The notes: a model not told the origin generated them from the letters alone. Numbered from the stretch's first letter, positions 1-7,782 are shown. The stretch is DNA of 64,000 nucleotides from Rheinheimera faecalis (GCF_021290965.1 NZ_JAJOYT010000014.1:1-64000), one strand, 5' to 3'. Numbers and translations: made by a program.

Positions 1-18
1 GTAAGTCCATCTTAAACC

Positions 19-191
19 TCAGCTATCTCTAGTTTGATTGTTCCAGTCTCTACACCAGTCGGCCTTTCCACATTGAGTACACGTATAATCACCAGTGGCA
101 GCACCAAAATTGTACTCTTTACTAAGGTTTGGATGATCACAAGGCTTATCCCACAAGTTTCTTTTACCTTTTTTGCTTCTTCCAATTGCAT
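19..191 (-). pseudogene. zinc-ribbon cassette gene, frameshifted at its start
   Basis: The minus-strand frame ending at 19 encodes a 57-codon zinc-ribbon-like protein with a CDH motif, then TGDYTCTQCG, then a Trp-rich tail. It has no start codon of its own. The ATG at 191-189, preceded by AGGA at good spacing, opens a different frame, which gives an unconvincing 59-residue hydrophobic product ending at 12. If one G were restored after that ATG (ATGGCA instead of ATGCA), the product would begin M-A-I-G-R-S-K-K and run into the zinc ribbon. I infer a one-base deletion or a sequencing error. It is the leftmost cassette of the array; its own attC lies outside the window. Function unknown. Confidence 0.5.
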
Positions 192-220
192 GAGTTAATC
201 CTTACTTTTTGATTGCGGGA

Positions 221-301
221 GCATAACGCCCTCCACAAACGCGAGCTACTTGTTGCGAGTCAAGCGCCCAAAGGGCGCGTTTTTGACGGCGCTTGTTAGC
301 C
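221..301 (-). repeat. attC recombination site 1 (integron cassette)
   Basis: An 81-bp imperfect palindrome. Read on the minus strand it opens GGCTAACAAGCGCC and closes GGGCGTTATGC, the TAACAA-N-GCGC and GGCGTTA ends typical of attC sites. Its inner part shares the ACTTGTTGCGAGTC block with the second site. It separates the zinc-ribbon cassette from the 33-aa peptide cassette. The core heptamers deviate from consensus at one base each. Confidence 0.8.
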
Positions 302-332
302 ACCAGTAAAAGATAATTCATAGCGAGGAAAG

Positions 333-434
333 CTAAACGATGTACCAAGCAACTGCTATTACGGCTACACCAAATACAAAACCATAAATAAAAGATTTAA
401 AACGAAAATCTAGCGATGATTGTTTGTGTTCCAT
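333..434 (-). CDS. 33-aa single-span membrane peptide (cassette gene)
   Basis: A short gene between two attC sites. It starts with ATG at 434, about 40 bases after the upstream attC ends, with a GGAG upstream, and stops with TAG at 335-333. The product has a short polar N-terminus (MEHKQSSLDF) followed by one hydrophobic helix of about 18 residues rich in Val, Ala, Phe and aromatics. This is the only plausible coding sequence in its cassette, and its direction agrees with that of the neighbouring cassettes. Function unknown. It could instead be a remnant of a longer membrane protein, but size and placement fit a complete mini-gene. Confidence 0.55.
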   Translation of the reverse strand: MEHKQSSLDFRFKSFIYGFVFGVAVIAVAWYIV

Positions 435-476
435 TTTAATGCTCCTTGAGAACAACAGGTCTAAATTCAAAATTAG

Positions 477-557
477 GGCTAACGTCAGCCTAAACGGCGA
501 GCAACTTGTTGCGAGTCCAGCGGTTGAAGGCCGTGATGTTTTAGACGTTTGTTATAG
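477..557 (-). repeat. attC recombination site 2 (integron cassette)
   Basis: Also 81 bp. Minus-strand ends are CTATAACAAACGTC and GACGTTAGCC, so the outer arms pair (AACGTC with GACGTT). The stop codon TAA of the 101-aa gene lies inside the site, a common arrangement in gene cassettes. Confidence 0.85.
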
Positions 558-857
558 CGCGACATTACCAATAAACCCTATAACTACTAATACCATACCT
601 ATTAAAACAAGCTTTTCTGAGATTTTTTCCCTGCTGTTTTGCTTTCTTACTTTGAAAGCTTCAGAAAATTTTAAAAAAGCAAACTCAGGAATTAATGCAA
701 TCGACAAGACAAATAATACACTACCAAAACCTGAAACTGTTTCAAAAGACACAGCTCCATGCTCATCAATCTTTTGCACTACGCCTACAAAAACTAATAC
801 GGCAATAAAGAAAAATACTGCGGAAAAAATTTTATACTTTAATTTCAGACCTAACAT
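552..857 (-). CDS. 101-aa three-span membrane protein (cassette gene)
   Basis: Starts at ATG 857 with AAGG eight bases upstream, only about 20 bases after attC site 3 ends, and stops with the TAA inside attC site 2. The product has three hydrophobic segments, at roughly residues 9-27, 40-60 and 83-100, separated by short charged loops (KFSEAFKVRKQNSREK before the last span). No enzyme motif is visible and I do not recognise the family. A longer open frame on the opposite strand (424-960) runs across two attC sites and is a shadow. Many cassette arrays carry small membrane proteins of this kind; its role is unknown. Confidence 0.7.
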   Translation of the reverse strand: MLGLKLKYKIFSAVFFFIAVLVFVGVVQKIDEHGAVSFETVSGFGSVLFVLSIALIPEFAFLKFSEAFKVRKQNSREKISEKLVLIGMVLVVIGFIGNVAL

Positions 858-874
858 TGAAATTACCTTATACG

Positions 875-955
875 CTATAACGCCGCCAACATGGGCCGGA
901 GCACGCAGTGCGGAGGTCCAGCACCTAAGGTGCGAAATGCTTGGCCTTGTTAGGT
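875..955 (-). repeat. attC recombination site 3 (integron cassette)
   Basis: 81 bp, with minus-strand ends ACCTAACAAGGCC and GGCGGCGTTATAG. It contains internal hairpin-forming blocks (GCACCTTAGGTGC; GCACTGCGTGC). The stop codon of the EcsC-like gene lies in the first core heptamer. It has the same length as the other two sites but a different middle sequence. Confidence 0.85.
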
Positions 956-1783
956 CATAGCCGGATTTGAAATCTTAGTATATTCAGCTTTTACCAATTC
1001 AAAGCCGTACTTCTTTTCAAGCCTTTTGATAATAAAGTGGCCTCGAGCCATATCTTGGTAATAGTCAGTGAACATTGTATTTAGCGTGGCGCCGGCAACC
1101 GCCCCAATAATTGGTACAGCTTGAGCTGCTGCCTTTTCCGTAATAACCACACCAAACCTAGCTGCAATTTTCTCTATTAAAGCAGCTAACCACTTGCCTG
1201 TTTGTGTCGGTGTCAGGTTTCTCACAGCATTTGCAGACGCTTGCTTCGCTGCTATTTCTGCAAGCTCCTTGGATAAAACTTGCATTGCCTCAGCAGTGAA
1301 GCTCCTTGTCGCATAGTACGCTGTATCGACGGCATCATCCTCCTCAGACGGTCCACCCAAGGCAAACACCTCCAAACAAGCTTGTTTTGTCTCTACTTTA
1401 TCTAGATCAAAGCCCTCACTTCTTGCTACATCAGCAACCGAACGAAGCATAATTGTTGTTGAAATTGGTAGTTCTATTGCTAGTGCAGCAAAACCAAAAG
1501 CTCCACCGACAGCACCTGATATCGCTGCAAAAAGCTTATTTGTCTTAGTTGACGCTTCCCGATTTGGCTCATTGTCTAAACTCCACAGTGCTGCATCAGC
1601 AGCCTTGTGAAGTGCCTTTTCTACTAAATTGTGAATTTGTTTTTCTGCCCCCTTAGGAAGCTTCCCCATCAAGTAATCTATTGGTTTTCCTACAACCTGA
1701 GTCATTTTTTCTGTAATTGTATCCTGCTCCAATAGATTTACAGCTTTCTCCAAATCTCGCTGATCTCTTTCTTCAAGGCTCAT
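950..1783 (-). CDS. EcsC family protein (cassette gene)
   Basis: A 277-aa protein with the features of the EcsC family: a charged helical N-terminus, a long Ala/Gly-rich hydrophobic stretch (about residues 85-110), a conserved CLEVFALGG block near residue 140, and a second hydrophobic segment (AVPIIGAVAGA, about 225-235). The molecular role of EcsC proteins is not settled. The stop codon sits inside attC site 3, and the start (ATG 1783) is 28 bases from the core site at 1811-1818, so the gene fills a complete cassette. It is the cassette nearest the presumed insertion end of the array. Base composition resembles the neighbouring cassettes. Confidence 0.85.
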   Translation of the reverse strand: MSLEERDQRDLEKAVNLLEQDTITEKMTQVVGKPIDYLMGKLPKGAEKQIHNLVEKALHKAADAALWSLDNEPNREASTKTNKLFAAISGAVGGAFGFAALAIELPISTTIMLRSVADVARSEGFDLDKVETKQACLEVFALGGPSEEDDAVDTAYYATRSFTAEAMQVLSKELAEIAAKQASANAVRNLTPTQTGKWLAALIEKIAARFGVVITEKAAAQAVPIIGAVAGATLNTMFTDYYQDMARGHFIIKRLEKKYGFELVKAEYTKISNPAMT

Positions 1784-1810
1784 ATTATTAATCCTTTTTT
1801 GATGACCAGT

Positions 1811-1818
1811 GGCCTAAC
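1811..1818 (-). other. lone integron core site, attI-like right boundary
   Basis: On the minus strand this is GTTAGGCC, preceded by GACGCTAAAA. The context resembles the AAAA...GTTAGGC end of known attI sites more than an attC, because no matching palindromic partner is evident within the next 80 bases. An imperfect inverted repeat (GTTCA...TTGAAC, about 1838-1866) lies just beyond. No integrase gene follows. The boundary itself is well supported; its identity as attI is inference. Confidence 0.45.
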
Positions 1819-2011
1819 TTTTAGCGTCTTATCCGAAGTTCACGACGAATAATCGTCTTTTGAACTGTAGGCGCGTTCTTTATTGGTACAACTGATGCTA
1901 ATAGAGTTTGTATATTTAGGGAACAGCTGCTTAGAAGATTATTTTGGACAATCTGAAGCCGTTTTTCGCGGGTATAACACCCCAGCTAGCGCAGCACGGT
2001 TCCGGATTAGT

Positions 2012-2320
2012 TTAAAACCTGGTGTCATTCTCACAAGGAATGCCATCATGATCTCCGTCCATTTTAGTGTTAGGGCAGTTTTTCAGAAAATACTCTGCTT
2101 CAGGTCGTGAACGCATTTGGCTGCAGTACTGGCGGCCATCACAAGAAAAGCCTGTGCTGGGTTCAAAGCGGATCAGTTCTGGTTCCTGATAAACCGGGGC
2201 GTCATGCTCTTCAACTACTGTCGGTTCAGGGGTGGCTTCAATCTCTGTGGGTACGGTGTTTTTTTGGTAGTAATGCCAGGCAATAAACACCAGTAACAGA
2301 TATACCAGCAGTTTTTTCAT
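2012..2320 (-). CDS. excalibur calcium-binding domain protein, membrane anchored
   Basis: A 102-aa protein with an N-terminal hydrophobic anchor (MKKLLVYLLLVFIAW), an acidic/proline linker, and a C-terminal excalibur domain: CDGRQYC, KNCP, then the calcium-loop-like DGDHDGIPCE. Cysteine pairs probably form disulfides outside the cytoplasm. I chose the second ATG (2320) because GGAGG lies five bases before it; the upstream ATG overlaps that ribosome site. A paralogous domain closes the cold-shock fusion protein at 35.7 kb. The gene lies between the cassette cluster and the S46 peptidase gene, whose terminator separates the two. Confidence 0.8.
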   Translation of the reverse strand: MKKLLVYLLLVFIAWHYYQKNTVPTEIEATPEPTVVEEHDAPVYQEPELIRFEPSTGFSCDGRQYCSQMRSRPEAEYFLKNCPNTKMDGDHDGIPCENDTRF

Positions 2321-2481
2321 CAATGCCTCCATAGCGAGTTTGTTTGCCTACGGTCTTCCATGGTGTTTACCATTAAGAAACTAGTGGTTATAGAGCGTTG
2401 TGGCAATAAATTCAGCAGAATTTTTAGTAGTTATGGCTGATAGGTTGGCTTTGGTGAGTATGTGTTTAGGGGGTATTCGAG

Positions 2482-2507
2482 AAAACGGGAGGGCGTAAAG
2501 CCCTCCC
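2482..2507 (-). terminator. rho-independent terminator of the S46 peptidase gene
   Basis: Perfect 8-bp stem (GGGAGGGC / GCCCTCCC) with a five-base loop, followed on the minus strand by GTTTTCT. It lies about 25 bases past the stop codon of the peptidase gene. Confidence 0.75.
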
Positions 2508-2530
2508 CTACGGTATTTTCGACGGGTTGA

Positions 2531-4762
2531 TTACCTTACTATTTCCATTTCGGCCAACAAATTATCAGCGTTATCAACATATTGCATCATCCACAGCACG
2601 TAGCGGATATCCACATGGATAGCGCGGGTGATTTCCGGGTTGAAGTACCAGTCTTTGGTGATCGACTCATAAGTCGAGTCGAAGTTTAAGCCAACCAGTT
2701 CGCCTTTGCCGTTCATCACTGCTGAGCCTGAGTTGCCGCCTGTGGTGTCGGCGCTGGATAGGAAGTTCACTGGCACTGAGTTAAAGGCTTTTATTTCAGT
2801 TTTTGGGCAGCTGAAAATGCCGCAGAACCATGGTTCTTTGCTTTGGGCTGCTAAGTCGGCATAAAAATAGCCTGCAGTTTTACCAGACTGATACGCATCC
2901 ACTAAGTTTTGTGGTGCGTTAAATGGGTAATCTGCCTGACGTTTGGCGATTAAGCCCTTCACTGACGTAAAAGGCGTTTTATATACACCGTCTTTGGCCG
3001 GATAACCGTCCACTGAGCCATAAGTGATACGTAAGGTGCTGTTGGCATCCGGGTAGACTGGTTTTCCCTGCGCTTTGTTGTAGGCAATAATGGCCTGCAT
3101 ATAAGCTGGGCGCACTTGTGACAACTGGCCTTTTAGTTCTTTATCCTGAGCTTCTAAAGCCAGGTTTTTGTCAGAAATAGCCACGGCGATCCGAATAAAT
3201 GGATCTGCACTTTGGGCAAAATAAGCTGGTGTTTTACCCAACCAGGCTGTGCGGCCTTCGGTGCTGGTTAAGCTACTTTGTGGGTAAAGCGCTGTCAGTT
3301 TCTCTGCAACTTGTGCTTGCGTCATGCCAGCAGTTAAACCTAAAGCAGTGTCCAGTTCTGCTACACGCACCGCATCAGGCTGAGCTAAATACTCGGCTAA
3401 CTGTTCCGACCAAATGGCGATATCCATAGTTGGGTGGAAGCTTTTTTCCATCCGGGCTAAACGGCCTTCAATCATTTTTAAGTCACGTTGCTGAAAGCCC
3501 ATTTCCCGCTCTGCATCAGGCTTTTGATTTTCCTGCGCTAAGCGATACAGCAGCATAGCAGCTTGTAATAAATCGCTACGTTTAGCGGCTTCAAAGTAAT
3601 AGGTTTGCTGGGTAAAGGCCTGTTCGGCGTCTATCACCTGCTTTAATGCCTCAATACTTTGCTGATAAGGTTTGCGGGCTTCATCGGCCTTAATCCAATC
3701 CAGCAAAGCTTTTTCCTGAGTCTCTTTGATGGCCTGAATGTCCGTTACTTTAAAACCGTCCAATAAACCCTGCAGCTTTTTCATGCGGTTATTGTGGCCT
3801 TTGACGGTAGAAGCGTATTTCACTTTTAAATCGCCGTCAGCCGCACCTAAGCTGTCTATGGTGTTGATCATTTGCTGATAGGTTTTAACCATAGCCGGAT
3901 ATTGCCAGTCGGCAGCAAAAGAGATTTCATCCGCTAAACGGTAGCGGCTGGTCTGGCCCGGATAACCGGCTAATAAAATGCCATCGCCCTGCCGTACACC
4001 GCTGGCATTTACTTTCAAGAAGTTTTTGCTTTGGTATGGCACGTTATCCACTGAATAAGGCGCTGGTTTGCCGTCTTTGCCAACATAACCACGGATAAAG
4101 GTGTAATCGCCTGTATGACGTGGGTATTCGAAGTTATCTATATCACCACCGTAATTACCTACAGATTCTGACGGTGCATACACCAAACGCACATCCTGCA
4201 GCATCAGCTGTTTAATCTGGAAATATTCCATACCATGGTGAAAACTCACCACAGAGCAGCGGTAGTTTGCATCGCTTTCGCAGTCTTTAATCAGCGCTTT
4301 GCGGTTGGCTTCAATGGCTTCATAACGCTCTTTGCCGGATAAACCCGCAGCCAGAGCACCCGTGATTTGTGCTGTAACATCTGTCACAGCTTCAGTGATA
4401 TACAATCTTTCCTGCGGTCCTGCTGGCAACTCTTCAGCCATAGTTTTGGCTAAAAAGCCTTTATCAATCAGGTTATTGTCTTTGGTCGAATTATTCTGAA
4501 TAGCGTTGTAGGCGCAGTGATGGTTAGTCACCACCAGTCCTTTTGGCGATACAAAAGAAGCAGAACAATAACCAAGACTGACAATAGCATTCATAGGGTA
4601 CTGACTTAAATCAGCCAGTTGTTTACCCGGAATACTAATGCCTTTGGCGGTTAATTCATTTTGTAATTCAGCCAGTTGATGCGGCTGCCATTGGCCTTCG
4701 TCGGCTGTAGTGGCGAAACTGAGGCTAAGCGCCAGCGCGCTGAGCAGGTAGGCAGATTTCAT
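2531..4762 (-). CDS. S46 family dipeptidyl-peptidase (DPP7/DPP11 type)
   Basis: A 743-aa secreted serine peptidase. A signal peptide (MKSAYLLSALALSLSFATTA) is followed by the chymotrypsin-like N-terminal half with catalytic His in TNHHCAYN. Catalytic Ser is in TGGNSGSAV near residue 680, followed by GKGELVGLNFD. The family removes dipeptides from the N-terminus of peptides in the periplasm, feeding amino-acid catabolism. The residue after the GLNFD motif, which in this family helps separate DPP7 (Gly) from DPP11 (Arg), is Ser here, so specificity is unclear. A POT-family peptide transporter lies about 1.4 kb away, which fits a peptide-using lifestyle. Length is typical of the family. Confidence 0.93.
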   Translation of the reverse strand: MKSAYLLSALALSLSFATTADEGQWQPHQLAELQNELTAKGISIPGKQLADLSQYPMNAIVSLGYCSASFVSPKGLVVTNHHCAYNAIQNNSTKDNNLIDKGFLAKTMAEELPAGPQERLYITEAVTDVTAQITGALAAGLSGKERYEAIEANRKALIKDCESDANYRCSVVSFHHGMEYFQIKQLMLQDVRLVYAPSESVGNYGGDIDNFEYPRHTGDYTFIRGYVGKDGKPAPYSVDNVPYQSKNFLKVNASGVRQGDGILLAGYPGQTSRYRLADEISFAADWQYPAMVKTYQQMINTIDSLGAADGDLKVKYASTVKGHNNRMKKLQGLLDGFKVTDIQAIKETQEKALLDWIKADEARKPYQQSIEALKQVIDAEQAFTQQTYYFEAAKRSDLLQAAMLLYRLAQENQKPDAEREMGFQQRDLKMIEGRLARMEKSFHPTMDIAIWSEQLAEYLAQPDAVRVAELDTALGLTAGMTQAQVAEKLTALYPQSSLTSTEGRTAWLGKTPAYFAQSADPFIRIAVAISDKNLALEAQDKELKGQLSQVRPAYMQAIIAYNKAQGKPVYPDANSTLRITYGSVDGYPAKDGVYKTPFTSVKGLIAKRQADYPFNAPQNLVDAYQSGKTAGYFYADLAAQSKEPWFCGIFSCPKTEIKAFNSVPVNFLSSADTTGGNSGSAVMNGKGELVGLNFDSTYESITKDWYFNPEITRAIHVDIRYVLWMMQYVDNADNLLAEMEIVR

Positions 4763-4951
4763 AAGATCCCTTGGTTGTCGTTTTTATAATGCAAAAGTTC
4801 GGCGCAAATTATCCATGTAAAGCGTTCCAGTGCAACCTTGTTTAGTTCAGCGTGGGAAATTTAAGTCCAGTTGCAGACAAGATTCTTTTATCAGATGGAT
4901 TGAGCAGCAAGCGGCCTCGTGCTAACAATAGCGACCATAACTACAATAACG

Positions 4952-5075
4952 CCCCCTAAGTAATTGGAGTTGTAGCGAGGCGACAAGTGCACGAGATCCC
5001 AGGAGCATAGTAGTCCTATGTGACTGGGGCGAGAAGCGAAGTCAACAAAGCTGCGGCTTCAAGTACGACGGGATA
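4952..5075 (+). repeat. dispersed structured repeat, copy 1
   Basis: About 124 bp, clearly alike to copies near 22.57 and 63.07 kb. Conserved blocks are AAGTAATTGG, GAGGCGACAAGTG, CCCAGGAGCATAG, CTATGTGACTGGGG, GTCAACAAAGCTG and GCTTCAAGTACGA. The centre folds as CCCAG...CATAG / CTATG...CTGGG, and the flanks pair (GTTGTAGC with GCTGCGGC, allowing G-U). It ends about 20 bases before the start codon at 5096, so it may lie in the leader of that gene. The rest of the 4763-5095 gap shows nothing clear. Confidence 0.85.
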
Positions 5076-5095
5076 ATATTTTCAGGAATTTAACT

Positions 5096-6130
5096 ATGCA
5101 ACCATGGAACGAGCGTTTCCCCCGTTTGGCGCAGCTGCATTTTGCGCAGTGGTGTTATTTACTGGCCACTGTATTTTTTCTGTTGTTTTTGCTACTGGGT
5201 GCGGATAACTATGTTTTCGCAAAGATTGGCTCAGTATTACTGCTGTTGGCAACAGCTAAAGAGATGTGGCAACGATTTGCGATTTGGTGGCATAGCCTGC
5301 TGGGCAAAGCCTGTATTCTGACCTTTTACGCCATAGTACTGAATTTCTCTTTTGCTTATGCCGAATCTATTGTCAACGGAGTGATAGGCATCAGGCCCAA
5401 TGTAGTGCCTTATAGCGTGAACTTAGCTGCTTTGTTACTAGCCCCTGCCTGGACTTTAATTGGCAGTATGCTGACTCTACAGTTTTACTCCATGCTGCAT
5501 TTATTTAAAGTCATGTTGTTATTGATGCTGCGGCCTTTTGGAGTTCCGTCCAAACATCTGCTGGATGACGAAGTCTTTCCGGTCTGGACTTTAGTCGCTC
5601 GCATTATTTATTTGCCTGTAGTCACCATCATTTTAACTTTCACCTTAGCCAGCTATTTCAGCGGTCATCCGGAGCAGTTTTTAAATTGGGGAGAAACCGG
5701 ACAACAACAAAACACCGCTGAAGCGGTGCAAAAACAAGTAGAAGAAATAGAAAAACGCGAAGCAGAATTGCAGCAACAGCAGCCAAAAGGCCCTCACAGC
5801 AAAGTCCCTGAGTTTCAGGTCTTTATCGATGACGGCTATGTAATGGGCGATCGCGGTTTTAAACTGCCCACTATGCTGTGGCTAAATAAACTGGTAGCGT
5901 CTTTTAACTACCATATCGAAAGTATGGGCGCCTCCAGTTGCAAACTCACCCCACCTGAACATCTGGTGCATATCAACGATTACGAAGTACTGGTCATCAC
6001 GCCTGATGCTACTCAGCCTGTAGGTTATAGCTACAAAGTGCGGGTTTGTGACTCGCCGGCTTTTCCTGCAGGCGTGACAGGCCGGACTTTACTTCCGTCT
6101 ACTCAAACTGAAACACCAGAACAGAAATAA
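5096..6130 (+). CDS. unknown multi-span membrane protein with C-terminal soluble domain
   Basis: A 344-aa protein I do not recognise. Hydrophobic segments at about residues 19-37, 43-52, 67-90, 104-145 and 165-190 indicate four or five membrane spans. A charged Glu/Gln-rich coiled-coil-like stretch follows (VEEIEKREAELQQQQ, about 217-231), then a soluble domain of about 110 residues containing two cysteines (SSCKLTP and VRVCDSP). The repeat copy just upstream ends close to its start. A strong terminator follows at 6139. It stands alone between a divergent peptidase gene and a convergent transporter gene, so context gives no function. Confidence 0.7.
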   Translation: MQPWNERFPRLAQLHFAQWCYLLATVFFLLFLLLGADNYVFAKIGSVLLLLATAKEMWQRFAIWWHSLLGKACILTFYAIVLNFSFAYAESIVNGVIGIRPNVVPYSVNLAALLLAPAWTLIGSMLTLQFYSMLHLFKVMLLLMLRPFGVPSKHLLDDEVFPVWTLVARIIYLPVVTIILTFTLASYFSGHPEQFLNWGETGQQQNTAEAVQKQVEEIEKREAELQQQQPKGPHSKVPEFQVFIDDGYVMGDRGFKLPTMLWLNKLVASFNYHIESMGASSCKLTPPEHLVHINDYEVLVITPDATQPVGYSYKVRVCDSPAFPAGVTGRTLLPSTQTETPEQK

Positions 6131-6138
6131 GCAGAAAC

Positions 6139-6168
6139 ACAAAGGCCGGATCTAACTCCGGCCTTTGT
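6139..6168. terminator. bidirectional terminator
   Basis: Perfect 12-bp stem ACAAAGGCCGGA / TCCGGCCTTTGT with a six-base loop, between convergent genes ending at 6130 and 6190. T-rich on both sides, so it can serve both. Confidence 0.8.
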
Positions 6169-6189
6169 CTGCGTGCGTAGTTTAAATCA

Positions 6190-7782
6190 TCAGTCGTTTT
6201 GTGCCTGACGAATCTGCTTATTTAACAGAGGAGTTAAGGCAAACATAAAGACACCACAACCTACGCCCACCCAACCTAAAATGGCGAACACATCAGCATA
6301 AATAGCCAAGGCTGTGCCTGTGTCTGTACCTGCCGGCATAGAAGCTAAGGTACCAAAACGACCCGCTAACATCTCACCAAAAGCAGAAGCTAAAAACCAG
6401 ACGCCCATCATTAAGCTGACCACACGGCTGACGGACAAGGTAGTGACGGCTGATAAACCTATAGGGGATAACACCATCTCACCAATTTCCAGCACCAGAT
6501 AGGCCAGAATAAACCACCAAAAACCAGCTAAACCGTTGGCCTCAGGGTTAAGCGCTGCGTATTGCAACACAAAGTGCGCAAGGCCTGCGAATAACAAACC
6601 AAAACCAAATTTGGCAGGGGCAGACGGATTCCAGCCTTTTTTATCCAACACAGGCCAAAGCCAGGCAAAAGGAATAGCCAACGCAAAAATAAACAAGGCG
6701 CCTACTGAGGTTAATTGCGAAGCGTTAGGAGTAAAATCGCTGACTAAAAGGTTGAAAGTGTAGCTGTTCATTACGCGGTCGGAAAACGCCAGCCAGGTAC
6801 CGTAGGTTTGTTCGTACAAGCCCCAGAACACTGCAGAGATGCCAATCAACACCATCAGCACTATCATATTGGCGCGTTCAACTTTGCTGCACTCAACAAA
6901 AATAAACTTAAACCACCAGATGAGTAAAGCAATGGTCATCAGAATAGCCACCACTTCAGTGGCGGTAATTTCAGTGCCTTCCGCCAGACCTAAAATGGCA
7001 GCCAAAGCGCCAAAGTCAAAACGGGTTTGTAGAATTTGCTGAACCACAACAACACCAACCAAAGCACCAAGATAAATCAGTGTTTCGCGGCGAATGCCAA
7101 AACGTTTTTCGTCCAAAAGCTCCGGACGACCTGGTTCAGCCTGGCCTTGTAAATGTTTGGTTTGAGTGACAAACACCAGCCAGCCTAAAATCAGGCCTAT
7201 ACCGGCAGAACCAAAACCATATTCCCAGCCATATTCAATACCGACCCAGCCGACAAACAAGCTGGAGATAAAGGCGCCCATATTGATGCCCATATAAAAG
7301 ATGGTAAAAGCAGAGTCACGGCGCGGGTCATTGTCTTCATACAAGCGCCCTACTATGGTGGAAATATTCGGTTTTAAAAAGCCGACCCCCACAGCCACCA
7401 ATGCCAGCGACAAATACATAATTTGCACTGCTAAATGGTCAAAGCCCATTTCATGGGTAGCGGCATGACCACGATAGGCCATACCCAGCATACCCAAGGC
7501 CATTAAAGCGCCACCAAAGGTGACGGCTTTTCGCATACCCAGGTATTTATCCGCTAACAAACCACCAACTACTGGCAAGGCATAAGCTAAACCAGCATAA
7601 GTACCGAGCAGGATGTAACCGTCGTTATCAGAAAATAAATGGTGTTTGGTCAGGTATAAAAACAACAGGGCTTTTAAGCCGTAGAAAGCAAAACGTTCCC
7701 ACATTTCTGTGAAAAAGCAGACATAAAGGCCAACAGGATGGCCCAACAGCTGTCGCTGTACAGGAAGAGTTGTAGTAGTCAT
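6190..7782 (-). CDS. POT/PTR2 family proton-dependent oligopeptide transporter
   Basis: A 530-aa inner-membrane carrier with about 14 hydrophobic segments. The N-terminus has the POT signature EMWERFAFYG, the proton-coupling ExxERF motif, followed by a GGLLADKYLG loop, which matches the family's cytoplasmic loop motif. It is expected to import di- and tripeptides with protons. With the secreted S46 dipeptidyl-peptidase nearby it could complete a peptide-scavenging route, though the two are not in one operon. Length fits bacterial members. Start ATG at 7782 is in keeping with the family N-terminus. Confidence 0.93.
   Translation of the reverse strand: MTTTTLPVQRQLLGHPVGLYVCFFTEMWERFAFYGLKALLFLYLTKHHLFSDNDGYILLGTYAGLAYALPVVGGLLADKYLGMRKAVTFGGALMALGMLGMAYRGHAATHEMGFDHLAVQIMYLSLALVAVGVGFLKPNISTIVGRLYEDNDPRRDSAFTIFYMGINMGAFISSLFVGWVGIEYGWEYGFGSAGIGLILGWLVFVTQTKHLQGQAEPGRPELLDEKRFGIRRETLIYLGALVGVVVVQQILQTRFDFGALAAILGLAEGTEITATEVVAILMTIALLIWWFKFIFVECSKVERANMIVLMVLIGISAVFWGLYEQTYGTWLAFSDRVMNSYTFNLLVSDFTPNASQLTSVGALFIFALAIPFAWLWPVLDKKGWNPSAPAKFGFGLLFAGLAHFVLQYAALNPEANGLAGFWWFILAYLVLEIGEMVLSPIGLSAVTTLSVSRVVSLMMGVWFLASAFGEMLAGRFGTLASMPAGTDTGTALAIYADVFAILGWVGVGCGVFMFALTPLLNKQIRQAQND

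Noticed and set aside
12-191. 59-residue frame from the ATG at 191
   Set aside because: It has a good start, but the product looks like a frameshifted reading of the zinc-ribbon protein, which is the more protein-like frame.
424-960. 178-codon open frame on the plus strand in the cassette region
   Set aside because: It runs across two attC sites and opposes the cassette direction; the composition is a mirror of the 101-aa gene.
1883-2110. 75-codon plus-strand frame that might have been an integrase remnant
   Set aside because: No tyrosine-recombinase motif is visible, and half of it is antisense to the excalibur gene.
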